11,422 nucleotides of DNA. It comes from Cephalothrix simula (lineage: Eukaryota; Nemertea; Palaeonemertea; Archinemertea; Cephalotrichidae). Numbering within the stretch: the stretch's first letter is position 1; each line of letters starts with the position of its first letter. The DNA is taken from contig JAXIUW010201621.1 in NCBI GenBank assembly GCA_035591015.1, forward strand, positions 1-11,422. The letters run 5' to 3'. The notes under the pieces were generated by a model, which was not told the DNA's origin, did not search any database, and saw only the letters and a program-made list of their open reading frames with translations. Position numbers and translations under genes: made by a program. Below are positions 1-8,170 of this stretch, one piece after another.

Positions 1-1
1 A

Positions 2-184
2 GGATGGATTTCCAGTCTAGGAGAAGACAAGGTGAGCGTTCCATTCACTTCCCCATTTCCGGGAGGAAGGAAAGCTCCCTCGAATCTATCCGAGAGAAGG
101 AATGGAATACAACCAGTGTATTATATCCAGCAGAAAAGATTCAGGGACACTGGACAGGGGCTACTGAAATCAGCTGGAAGCTAA
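2..184 (+). CDS. Possible 3'-terminal coding fragment of an unidentified gene (cut by window edge)
   Basis: An open frame runs in from the left edge (frame starting at base 2) for 60 codons and ends at TAA 182-184. It contains no Met, so it can only be the end of a larger gene. The predicted tail is mixed, with a Ser/Pro/Gly-rich part, the stretch GIQPVYYIQQKRF and a basic Gly-rich end finishing in KSAGS. The segment is less AT-rich than the DNA after it. I do not recognise the protein. Against it: a second + strand frame (4-276, 90 codons from ATG) is also open here, so the lack of stops may be chance. A good donor-like site (ACAAG then GTGAGC, cut after base 31) would end the exon early. 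The nearest AATAAA on this strand that I noticed is far away (1555-1560). Treat as tentative. Confidence 0.3.
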   Translation, partial: GWISSLGEDKVSVPFTSPFPGGRKAPSNLSERRNGIQPVYYIQQKRFRDTGQGLLKSAGS

Positions 185-867
185 AAAAAAGGCTTCATAG
201 AATTTCTGGATTTTCTGGTCCCGGGATGGGGGTCTTCCAAAATTATTTCTGGTATCAGAAATTCTGGAATCTCTGATTATCTTCCAATTCAAATGATTCA
301 GTCTTCTTGAAAAGACCTACCATATCACATAGTAACGGGAAATACGCCTCACCAAAGTTCAAAAACAAATGTTTCCCGATAGCCTTTAAAATTTATATAC
401 ACCCATTGTGGTATCAAACTTTTTATCACCGTTAAAAAAGTATAGTATCTCAATTTTCCGGATGGCAGCAGCATCTGAAGTTAAATCTTAGTACACAAAA
501 GGATACAAAACGCAAACTTCTTCTACAGGTCGCAAGCGCACGAGTTGCAACCTGATATTTGGATAGCTAATGGATAATGCTATTACGCAATGATAGCCAG
601 AAGATCTAGTTGCAACTAATGCGCTTCGTATATTTTTTAAAGCCTTTTTTGTTGATATAGGCCTTTTGTTATTATAATGACTTAATTCATACGATCGTTT
701 TAGCATACGATATCCTATTAATTTAATGGTCAATTCATTTAACACAAAAATGCACATTCCTAAACGCCAGTAAACAAGGCAATTAACATAATAGATATAA
801 TTGAACCTATTATAGTCACATTCCGAGTTACGTTCAAATAACTTGGAAGACTGAAACCTTTTGTAGA
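185..867. other. No gene recognised; AT-rich spacer with left arm of an inverted repeat
   Basis: Bases 185-312 contain repeated TTTCTGG words in both orientations (about 199-272) that could form weak hairpins. The arm of the 313-1086 inverted repeat lies at 313-353. From 354 to 867 I see only AT-rich sequence with short frames on both strands. The 89-codon - strand frame at 488-757 has no motif I recognise and no convincing splice context. Confidence 0.5.
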
Positions 868-1086
868 GTCGTGCTAGCCGAGCGGTCTAACGTGCATTCC
901 TTCAGCCTCTAAATATCTGAAGGGCGCGGGTTCGATCCCTGGGCCTTGGTCCACCGAGTTCTCTCGGGGTCTCAATCTTCCTTTGTATCAATTATATACG
1001 AAAACATGAATCTAAACATAAAACGAATGTCCGAATAATCAAAGAAGCCAGGTGAGGCGTGTTTCCCATTACTATTTGGTAGGTCT
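313..1086. mobile_element. Candidate non-autonomous element bounded by ~40-bp imperfect inverted repeats
   Basis: Bases 313-353 and the reverse complement of 1051-1086 are the same sequence with a 4-base length difference and a few substitutions. Both begin AGACCTACC at the outer end and share gggaaaYacgcctcacc at the inner end. The arms face each other across about 700 bp, the layout of terminal inverted repeats on a cut-and-paste element that has lost its transposase. No transposase remnant is visible between them, and I could not find a matching target-site duplication next to 313 and 1086. The tRNA-like sequence at 868-955 lies inside. An alternative is two independent insertions of one short repeat in opposite directions. 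Confidence 0.35.
868..955 (+). pseudogene. Degenerate class II tRNA-like sequence (Leu-like), tRNA pseudogene or SINE head
   Basis: An A-box match TAGCCGAGCGG lies at 875-885 and a B-box match GGTTCGATCCC at 929-939, the two internal RNA polymerase III promoter elements. Their spacing suits a tRNA with a long variable arm. The stretch GCCGAGCGGTCTAA is typical of tRNA-Leu, and TTCAGCC (901-907) resembles a Leu-CAG anticodon loop. The fold is damaged: the 7-base acceptor strands (868-874 and 943-949) pair badly, the T stem has a G:G mismatch, and the anticodon stem is replaced by a CCTTCAG/CTGAAGG hairpin (899-923). This is therefore unlikely to be a working tRNA. A SINE head is possible because a small hairpin (CCGAG/CTCGG, 953-966) and unrelated sequence follow directly, but I see no poly(A) or simple-repeat tail and no second copy in the window. 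Confidence 0.5.
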
Positions 1087-2336
1087 ACCAGAATTGCTAA
1101 CATGGAAATTTCGAGAATCGTTCAAATTTTATTCCTGGACAGTCATCTTTCAATATTCAAAAACTTTTTGTTTAGAATAATTCGTTCCGCATCAATTATT
1201 TTCTTCTCTAATCTTTAGTAACATTAGATAAAACGCTGGATAAAAGTTCCCCGAAAAGTAAAAAAATATGAAGCAACCGTTCGCTTTTCGTCTTAGAGGA
1301 TTTCAATTTTTAGAAACAATACGTGTTAAAGCAGACAAAAGAGAGTCACAAGGATACTTGTGTTCTTCTTTGCGGATTATGGACTCTTTGAAGATCCATT
1401 AAAGGTTTATCCACAGTGAAACGCGACGAAGAACTTGTAAATAATGCAAAGCCACAGACAACAGACAGCCATATGATGCTAAGCCAAGTGTTTAATATGT
1501 GTAGACACACGCGTTCGAAAAACGTCTTCGGGAATGTAAGAAGGGAATCGGGACAATAAAAGTTTAAGAGCAAAAAAAGTATAAAAACAGAAAAAATTAT
1601 ATACTTGTTTTGGGATGCGTCATTTGATCACAATGGCTACTCCCTTGAAAGACATATCACCTTTACGTTTGCCAATATTTCCCGCTAACAAATGTCATTT
1701 TCTTGATCGAGAGGGTTATAATGTTATCCTTGACACCGTACTAGTTCAAGGAATAATCTGGAAAGGGTTATTTGTAGATCAGCATTGATTTAGAGGATTA
1801 TCCGGTCTTTTTTTAGAGTTTGAATTTTTAAGCAGTTTTTCATTATATTTCAGTTAAACAAAGAAAACCGTATTTACCCTTCCTTGCCAAGGTTAATCTT
1901 CTATTATACCCTACTTAGCTGCTGATGATGCTTATGATGGAAAGATCAAGAATTTGTTAAAAACTAACCCTTTTAGTAAGTTACTTTCAAATGTCACTTT
2001 AAAAAATTTGCCTAAGTGTCTGCAATTTAGTCGCTCTCAATAGTGTTTGTCAAACTTAATGGGCCCCTCTTATAGATGAAACACAATTTAGGTCCAATTT
2101 ATTTCGAAATTCAAATTTGTTACCTTAATATTCGTTGTTAAATCTCGTGGGACTTTGTCATTGTCATACATTGTTAAGAGAGATGTCGGTTAATTTGGTA
2201 ATGTGTTGTACCGTTGTTGAATCTCGATTTCAAATCTCGTGTAATTTGTGAAGGTTATCCGTGGTGATGCTACCGAAAGTTGTACAATAATGAATATATG
2301 TCAACTTGTGTAATAGATTTTATCTATAAGTGCAAA
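1087..2336. other. No gene recognised
   Basis: This is about 1.25 kb of AT-rich sequence with frequent stops in all frames. An AATAAA hexamer at 1555-1560, followed by an A-rich run, could be a + strand poly(A) signal, but such hexamers are common in AT-rich DNA. The - strand frame 1346-1573 (75 codons) is hydrophobic in the middle, with no family signature. The word AAATCTCGTG occurs twice near 2140-2240 in otherwise unlike surroundings. Confidence 0.5.
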
Positions 2337-2855
2337 CTACTCTTGATCTGATTGCCTGCGTTGTTTTGTTTGCCGCAACAGCCGCATCCTGATCCGGCTA
2401 GGTTGAAAAGGTGCATTTACGTCGGCCATTTTTTGAGAAAATCGGGCAAAATTAGCACTTAAATTTTGATACACAAGGTCATCGATTTTCTTCAAATTCA
2501 CAGCAAAATAATGTTTGTTTTGATGAAAAAATGAGGGAGCCAAATTTTTTTTTGCAATTTTCACCAAAATTCGGCCATTTTTGCTTCTAAGTGAAATTTT
2601 CCTGCCGTGAAAGCCAATATTAGCAATGTTAGTTATGTGTCAGTGACATGCACTCCACAAAAAATAATTCGGCTTGGTTGGCACCACCCTCCCCCAGGGA
2701 TAATACTAGTGGAAGTTGAGTTGAAAAAAAAACGTCGACAATGTAGCACCCTGCTTCAGCCAGGGCATTTCGGATAGATTCTTTCCTCAGTTTGCCCGGA
2801 TGGCAGTCCGGGCCCGTTGAAACAGGGTGGTTTTCAAACGAATTTTCATCAAATG
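2337..2855. other. No gene recognised; two open - strand frames of uncertain meaning
   Basis: Two - strand frames cover this stretch: 2337-2567 (76 codons, very Lys/Arg/Gln-rich end) and 2629-2910 (93 codons). The second is less AT-rich than its surroundings and contains HPGKLRKESIRNALAEAGCY, a plausible globular-looking segment, but I cannot tie it to a family. No strong acceptor or donor frames it. The first overlaps homopurine/homopyrimidine runs (T9 near 2546) and is more likely chance. On the + strand, a pyrimidine-rich run ending CAG at 2697 resembles a splice acceptor but has no convincing donor after it. Confidence 0.35.
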
Positions 2856-3220
2856 TGGTGCCCCTAGCGGCAATAATGTCAATTAGCTTCTGAGATCTTC
2901 TCAGTACCAACCAATTTTATGTGGTGGACTCCCCACTGGTCATCCAACATTGGTTCTATGACTCATCCATGGTTTGACGATCAGTGGGGGGAGGTACATG
3001 TAGTCCAGCACATAGAACCAAGGTTGTCTGAGTACGTGTACATCAAAACTGGTAGCAGATAGGTATAAAAGGTTGGTGGAAATGAACTGAGCGCACCATT
3101 CATAGTTTATAAGGGTCAGTTTGATAACAAAAATAATTAATAAATAAAAAAAATAATCTGGTACCACTTTTGCTATACTCAGATGACGAAATTCACGCTT
3201 TTGCCGCTAGGGGCGCACAG
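2856..3220. repeat. Nested inverted-repeat structure with CCCCTAGCGGCAA outer arms
   Basis: The outer arms are 2856-2873 and the reverse complement of 3201-3220, which share GCCCCTAGCGGCAA exactly. Inside lies a second stem: 2945-2960 pairs with 3011-3026 over 16 bp with one mismatch (core TTGGTTCTATG), enclosing about 50 bases. An A-rich run follows at 3128-3154. The arrangement suggests a small palindromic element or two opposed copies of a short repeat. No transposase-like frame is present. The - strand frame 2940-3167 runs through the structure and is probably not coding. Confidence 0.4.
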
Positions 3221-4671
3221 TCAAAGAAAATGAAAACCAAATGACCAAAAGTTATTGAAAACAAAAACAGACCAAAGTTCGTGTCAAGACCTTTCCAAAA
3301 ATGTATAGTTTACCTAGGTTAATGTTTCGAATAGATGACTTAGAGGGAGCCCTTTTTAATTGCTAATCCGACAATTTTCAGGGCAATTTTGTATTAAAAA
3401 GAAAACTTAAAATTGATAAAAACTGTTCTTCGGATTTTACTCGTAGCCATTCAAGAAATCAAGGATGAAGGAACGAAAGTAATGAGCTAATTTTAAAAAC
3501 AATTCGAATGTGTGGGGATACATCTTGAGTAATTTAAGTAATTTTTTCTTACCAATTTTACGAAGAACGATATCGTAGTCAAGAAAATAGAAAAACGTTA
3601 AAGATTTCAAATGGAGATTAAACTCTGTGACATGATTTATCAGTTAAGCTGTGCTACAAAATTACCATTTGAATTGCCGAAATAATGGGATTTAGGAAAC
3701 AGATACATTTTATACCAATTTATTGTAGCTACAATAAAGATTGAAATAGTCCAACTCATTAAAACCAATTTTCCCCACTTGAACTTAAAAGGGGTAAGTG
3801 TGTGTGTTAGCTAGCGATTTTACATGCATCAAAGGACTCACAGGCTATATTCAAATTTCAATAATTAAACTCAAATGCTAGAAAAGGACACTCTTTTTGG
3901 ACGTTTTAGGTGGTCTGGGTGGCAAATTAGACACCCGCTTTACATGTTAAAATAAAAACCGAACTTTAAAAAAAAGAATTCTAAAGACAAAGCTCTGATT
4001 ACGAAAAGTCCTTAGAGAAATCTAGCATTACTTTCCCGCAGAAACCATATGAATGAAATGACTTTATGTCCAGTACAGCAGTCACGAAAAAAGCCGATCG
4101 ATATTATAAGTAGAGGTCAGAATGGCCTTGCAAAGTAATATTGTTTAAAAAATTTTTTAAAGATTTGGGTTTTGTTTAGAAAATGAAAGATACATGTAAT
4201 TTACTCCAGGTACGTAAGATCTACCACTCTATCACGAAATTTATAGCATTTCATTGTTCCCTTTTAGCATTTAGTCACTTTCTAAACACTTATACTTACT
4301 CTTTAATCGAAAGACGAGACGAGGCACTGGCCTTAATACAAGTATATGCCACCCCCCAACACAATTTTCCCAAAATATTTGTCACATTTTTTGCGACGTT
4401 GTGTCACTCAAGCTCCGCCACCACGACAATGGGCACACGATTTCCTAATTTATGTAACTTTTTGGAATGACAACTAATTTCAATACAAATTTTACCGTTT
4501 TTCTATGTCCCCGTCATACGGGGCTTTTGAAGTTTAAATTTTGAATATTGGTCTCAGTTTTGCCAAAATGCGATGCCCTCTACCTATTTTGAGTAGAGTT
4601 TATATCACCTAAAACAGTTTTATAAATGCCAGTTTTGACAATGTCACATAAACAACTCTCGGGTGTGAAAT
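3221..4671. other. No convincing gene; AT-rich spacer with two weak exon-like sites
   Basis: Most of this is AT-rich with no structure. Two places are slightly better than background. At 3729-3793 (+) a 65-base stretch open in one frame lies between TTTATTGTAG and GTAAGT. At 4183-4470 (+) there is a 95-codon frame starting MKDTCNLLQ, with a good donor-like site (CTCCAG then GTACGTAAG) after base 4209. Neither has a recognisable product, and each could arise by chance in 1.4 kb. Confidence 0.4.
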
Positions 4672-4826
4672 CCCCACCCCTGATGGGTGGGGTGGGGCTA
4701 GCAGCATATAGGTGGGGCATAGCGTATTTTACCGTTTTCAATTTTCCCCCACGGGGTGGGAATAACGGGTGAATAACGTGCAGTTACGACCTCCGCTAGT
4801 CCCCACCTATCGCCACCCAGCCCCGC
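4672..4826. repeat. G/C-run palindrome with quadruplex-capable strand
   Basis: CCCCACCC (4672-4679) and GGGTGGGG (4685-4692) form a perfect 8-bp stem with a 5-base loop. The G-run continues as GGGTGGGGTGGGG (4685-4697) and, after a 16-base gap, ends in GGGG at 4714-4717, giving four G-tracts. A wider inverted repeat joins 4690-4722 to the reverse complement of roughly 4794-4826, with about three quarters of positions identical by eye. The whole looks like a diverged palindromic element in AT-rich DNA. Termini and target duplication are not clear. Confidence 0.45.
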
Positions 4827-4839
4827 CACCTGTCGTGAC

Positions 4840-6090
4840 TTTAATTGACTAGTTCATAAGCGATTTTGATCCCTGGAAAATATTCTATGGCATGCCAGTA
4901 AACTGGGAGATAGTGAAAGGTCAAGGCTTCCTGAGGGGTCAGAGGGTGTGAAAAGTGTAAATCTTTCACACAAGGACTCGACAAGGACAGTGCAGCAGTA
5001 TCAGAAATACTTGCCAGTGTGAATTTTTCCTCCAAGTATTAAGGGAAGAAGAGCCACAGCGGGGTAAATTTTAATCATGGTTAATGAGATCGAAATTATT
5101 TTCTCATCTAATTTTTACATCCAACTTCTTGCCGGAATCATCCGAATTCATAATTCGTAACGCATAATAATACTATACGTAACATAATCGTACCATAAAA
5201 TGGAAACGTATGAGTTGGATTTTCGCTTGAGTTATTAGGATTGATTTGAATACTGATGTGTACCACTAGCCATGGAGTTTTCGCTCGATTTCCTGATTTT
5301 CTACGGTTTTTTATCATCTGAAAATTATTGCTCAGTTGAAGAGTTACACGTTTTTTCTGAATCGACTCCTGTCAGAGGACTGCCTTTTCTAATTATATTA
5401 TTTTGTAACCAAGGCAACGAGAGAATCTATTTTTGCGTCCAATGAAATGAAAATTCCCGTCAAACTCTTCAGGTCGAAACAATTCTTGAGTACCGAATTC
5501 CGGTTGCAGCGGACCGTTTAATGCGGTTTAAATAGATAGCTTCCTTAAACTTTTGTACATCCGCTCTTACATGTACCAGCCGCCTGATATCTAATATGAG
5601 TGTGCAAAAGTGTACAAAGACATTTTTTAAATGTTTTTGAGGCTTTGGGGTGAAAGCATGGGATTGCCAATCCTCGTCATGGTTTCTCATATAGTGCTTG
5701 TAATGACATCATTCTAAATTTGGTTGCGAAAAGCCACTAAGAAAATCTGTATAGTAAAACACAATCAATTTTTGATGTTACAAAAATCATCAAAATTGGC
5801 GTAAAAAACTATATAAGTTGCTGAAACATTCTACTTGGTTGGCTGATTTTTAAAGTTTTTTTCACGAAATGAACAATTTTTGATATCTGGATATCCTTTA
5901 AGGAATTTATCGATGCACTAGGCATAATGAGTGAACACTATTAGTGATAAACTGGCTGTATTATTAGCGATAATTTTTTCGATGTTCATCTTTTGACATT
6001 TTTCAAGATTATCAAAATTTTGAAAAAAACGTCTATCTATTTGCTGTTATATCCAAATTAAAAAAACAGCAGGCACAAGAAAAAGAAATC
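4840..6090. other. No gene recognised
   Basis: AT-rich sequence with short scattered frames. The - strand frames 4841-5035 (64 codons) and 5469-5690 (73 codons, basic) show no motif and no good splice borders. From 5760 to 6060 the DNA becomes richer in A and T runs (repeats of TTTTTGAT and CAAAATT), as is common in introns. Confidence 0.5.
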
Positions 6091-6095
6091 CAAAG

Positions 6096-6118
6096 CTTTC
6101 GGCTTTCGCCTTCGTCAG
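6096..6118 (-). other. Hammerhead-core-like mini-hairpin
   Basis: Read on the - strand, this 23-base block is CTGACGA, one A, GGC GAAA GCC, then GAAAG. The two outer blocks match the conserved halves of a hammerhead ribozyme core (CUGANGA and GAAA), and the middle is a 3-bp stem capped by a GAAA tetraloop where stem II belongs. An extra A sits between the first block and the stem. I could not find a pairing stem I upstream or a complete stem III with a cleavage triplet downstream, so activity is doubtful. Such blocks are known from terminal repeats of Penelope-like and related elements; no such element is visible here. Confidence 0.3.
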
Positions 6119-6191
6119 TGGTAAGACTATAAATCTCTTAATTAACGCTTCATACATCTCTAAGATCAAAACAATGCAATAAGTAGTCAAT

Positions 6192-6238
6192 GCACGCAAA
6201 AAGCGTGTAATAACCACTTATTACACGTTTTTACGTGC
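6192..6238. repeat. 47-bp near-perfect hairpin
   Basis: A 22-base left arm starting GCACGCAAAAAGCG and a 21-base right arm ending TTTTTACGTGC pair with a single bulge and one or two mismatches around the loop CCAC (about 6214-6217). The loop-proximal part TGTAATAA/TTATTACA is perfect. The compact stem-loop could be a remnant of a palindromic element or a structured RNA. Nothing around it decides between these. Confidence 0.5.
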
Positions 6239-6345
6239 AAATTTGTAACACAGAATTAGCCATGACATGACGTTTTCTGTAAACAACGTAATTAACTAGA
6301 AATATAATGGTTACAGACCGTAAACCCCTCGGCGTGAGCGATCAC

Positions 6346-6398
6346 AAACGGAGGCATCGCTTCGTTGCGCAGTCAGAAACTGAGGCATTGCTTTGTTG
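6346..6398 (+). repeat. Two-copy direct tandem repeat, 31-bp period
   Basis: Bases 6346-6367 and 6377-6398 share AAACNGAGGCATYGCTTYGTTG with three differences; all three alter G/C content, two of them C to T. It is a local duplication in GC-richer DNA than its surroundings, with no coding meaning that I can see. Confidence 0.55.
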
Positions 6399-6564
6399 AT
6401 TAATTACTCAGATGAAAGTGCCCAAAAATGGAAAATGGCGGTGAAAAGCGCCCCTAGTGACGAAAGTTAATCTCACCTTTATTTTTGATAAGCTATCGAA
6501 TGACGCAAACCGCAACTCTCTACGACCATTTTGACTTTTCCACATACATTGTACATTGTACAAG

Positions 6565-6574
6565 GTCACGTGAC
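6565..6574. promoter_or_regulatory. Palindromic E-box GTCACGTGAC (CLEAR-type)
   Basis: The 10-bp palindrome GTCACGTGAC is an exact match to the consensus bound by TFEB/MITF-type bHLH-ZIP factors in vertebrates. It overlaps an AAGGTCA half-site on its left and a TGACG half-site on its right. It follows short tandem TACATTG words at 6545-6560. No promoter or gene start is visible nearby, so a role is unproven. Confidence 0.25.
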
Positions 6575-6715
6575 GTTGATATGAAAATAAAAAAATTTGG
6601 CTCAGTGTGACCCATAAAAATTTGATGTGGGTCGTCGATTTTTTTCCTTTTCAAGTAGTGTTTGTTGAGGCAAGTTGAATCCTCAAATATTTTTGAAAAA
6701 TATTTTGTGGCCGTG

Positions 6716-7097
6716 ATCGGCAATCTGGGATTTTCAATTTTTTTGGTTTTTGAAAAAGTTGCTCATAACTTTGAGGTCGATATATAATAGTATGCGGTAA
6801 ACTAACAATATTTTTCATAAAGGGCTAGATGGGCCCTGTGCGTGGGGGTGACAAAAATATCCGCCTCACCCCCTGGGGTGTGGGGGCGGGGCCAAAATTG
6901 GGCCATTTCATGAAATCGACTAATTTTCAAAAACTGGATTAAAAGGATTCTGAAACCGAATTTCTTTGGGAACAAAATAAGTCTTCCGGAGTCACTCGTC
7001 ATCCTTATTCCAAGAGTAGTAACGTCCGACGTTCTAGGGGGTAAACATTGCTACTATCAGACTATAGCCAAATTGGCAATGATGGTGTGCCATATAA
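6716..7097 (+). repeat. Left arm of a large inverted repeat
   Basis: This ~380-bp block matches the reverse complement of 8623-8985 along its length. Landmarks found in both are GGATTTTCAATTTTTTT, GGCCCTGTGCRTGGGGGTGAC, a G-run block near 6863-6890, CTTCCGGAGTCACTCGTCATC followed by CTTATTCCA, GTAAACATTG, TATAGCCAAATTG and GTGCCATATAA. The left copy has roughly 35 extra bases near 6770-6810. The match stops at about 7097, directly before the palindromic element at 7104. The - strand frame at 6802-7002 is not maintained well enough between copies to argue for a protein. Confidence 0.65.
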
Positions 7098-7103
7098 AAG
7101 ATC

Positions 7104-7332
7104 CAGTAAAACCAATGCCTTTGCTGAAATAAGCAACTTAAAACTAACTTATGACGCTAGTTTAATATTTCTAAAATACTGCATGTTCGACGCTACGACG
7201 TCACATTTGTCTATCGACCCGCCATATTGATGACGTTATAGCGTCAATTTTGCATTATTTTGAAAATATTAAACTGGCGTCATATAAGTTAGTTTTATGT
7301 AGCTTATTTCAGCAAAAACATTTGTTTTTCTG
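7104..7332. mobile_element. MITE-like palindromic element, 229 bp
   Basis: The left end CAGTAAAACCAATG and the reverse complement of the right end, CAGAAAAACAAATG, continue as matching arms (TTTGCTGAAATAAGC, AAAACTAACTTAT, GACGCYAGTTTAATATT, GACGCTA) almost to a ~22-base centre near 7206-7228. Arms of about 100 bp with little between them are typical of short non-autonomous DNA transposons. Ends of the CAG...CTG type occur in several superfamilies. I do not see a clear target-site duplication (AAAAGATC on the left and TATATTTT on the right do not match), so the superfamily is left open. The short + frame at 7048-7230 is incidental. Confidence 0.65.
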
Positions 7333-7741
7333 TATATTTTTTGCCAGTTTCGCTCCACTCAGGAGGGGTAATGCGATTAGCCAATTTTCATGTTCCTAGA
7401 TGCTTTGAATGATTTGGAATTAAGGGTCACAAGATGGCCGCAACTCACTGTAAATTTTTGACCAAAAAATGGTACAAATATAGGTTTCAGAGTATAGGTT
7501 CCTATCCTAATATTGATGTACGCACCTTACCATCTAGATTTCATAAAACCATCTTTTCAAAAATTTTTGATTTGGGGATCCATACTAAAATGGGTTATTT
7601 TGGGCTATTTTCATGAAAATTGAGTGTGAAAAAATTACGCCGCGGGCGTGAAGCTCACCCACAGTTAACCAATTACTTATGCCGGTCACACACAATCGGA
7701 CAATTTACCGTGATACTGAAATAGCCTATTTGGACCTAACG
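7333..7741. other. No gene recognised; repeat-like spacer
   Basis: This 0.4-kb stretch follows the MITE. An ACTAAAATGG word at 7587-7596 with GGNTATTTT after it resembles the start of the tandem unit at 7742 onward and may be a worn extra copy. The 60-codon + frame at 7434-7616 has no family signature. The arm sequence interrupted at 7097 does not visibly resume here. Confidence 0.4.
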
Positions 7742-8090
7742 ACTAAAATGGCCTTTTTTGACCTTTAATAATATATTCCTCATTTAACACTTTGTCTTTT
7801 TTTTCATAAGCTTTTGGATGAATGTTTTGCCTACGTACGACCAACTTGAAAATTCACCCTAATACTAAAATGGCCTATTTTGACCTTTAATGACCTCTAG
7901 CGGCTAAAATATTCGTCACAGAAAAAGACCTCATTTAACTTCCGTCTTCTTTTTTCATAAGCTTTCGAATGGATACATGTTTTGCCTACCAACTTAAAAT
8001 GGCCCATTTTGACCTTTAGTAACCTCTAGCGGCGAAAATATTTACTTTAGAGTAAATTTGATTTGATTTGTCTTTTCATCTATCGTTTTA
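7742..8090 (+). repeat. Tandem repeat, three diverged units of about 120-130 bp
   Basis: The word aaaatggccYattttgacc starts at 7745, 7867 and 7996, giving periods of 122 and 129. Units 1 and 2 also share CATTTAAC, TTTTTTCATAAGCTTT, GAATG and GTTTTGCCTAC in the same order. Units 2 and 3 share CCTCTAGCGGC (7894-7904 and 8023-8033), which unit 1 lacks. Unit 3 loses similarity after about 8045. The pattern points to a local minisatellite-like amplification, now degrading. No coding frame crosses the units. Confidence 0.6.
7881..7896 (-). promoter_or_regulatory. Nuclear-receptor DR4-like site
   Basis: On the - strand this is AGGTCATTAAAGGTCA: two perfect AGGTCA half-sites with a 4-base spacer, the arrangement used by thyroid-hormone-receptor and LXR-type heterodimers with RXR. 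It lies in unit 2 of the tandem repeat. Units 1 and 3 keep only one intact half-site (units near 7759 and 8010). It may be a by-product of repeat sequence rather than a working element. Confidence 0.25.
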
Positions 8091-8123
8091 AAAAATCTAG
8101 TCTCTACGACCACTTTGACATTC

Positions 8124-8170
8124 TGACCTTGGCTCACTTTGGGTGCCCATTTTGAAGGTCAAGGTCAAGG
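8124..8170. promoter_or_regulatory. Cluster of AGGTCA-type half-sites
   Basis: TGACCTTGG (8124-8132) is an extended half-site on the - strand. AAGGTCAAGGTCAAGG (8155-8170) holds two directly adjacent AGGTCA half-sites and contains TCAAGGTCA (8159-8167), the monomer-binding form used by ERR/SF-1-like receptors. All lie just after the tandem repeat. Such strings are frequent in dispersed invertebrate repeats, so sequence alone does not show regulation. Confidence 0.25.

Noticed and set aside
3128-3156. A-rich run as a possible retroelement tail
   Set aside because: No element body or target duplication next to it; it looks like low-complexity sequence.
3729-3793. 65-base + strand exon candidate, open in one frame (starting TIKIEIVQLIK)
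   Set aside because: The acceptor TTTATTGTAG has a weak pyrimidine tract, there is no clear branch point, and an open 65-base frame next to a GTAAGT is expected by chance in this much DNA.
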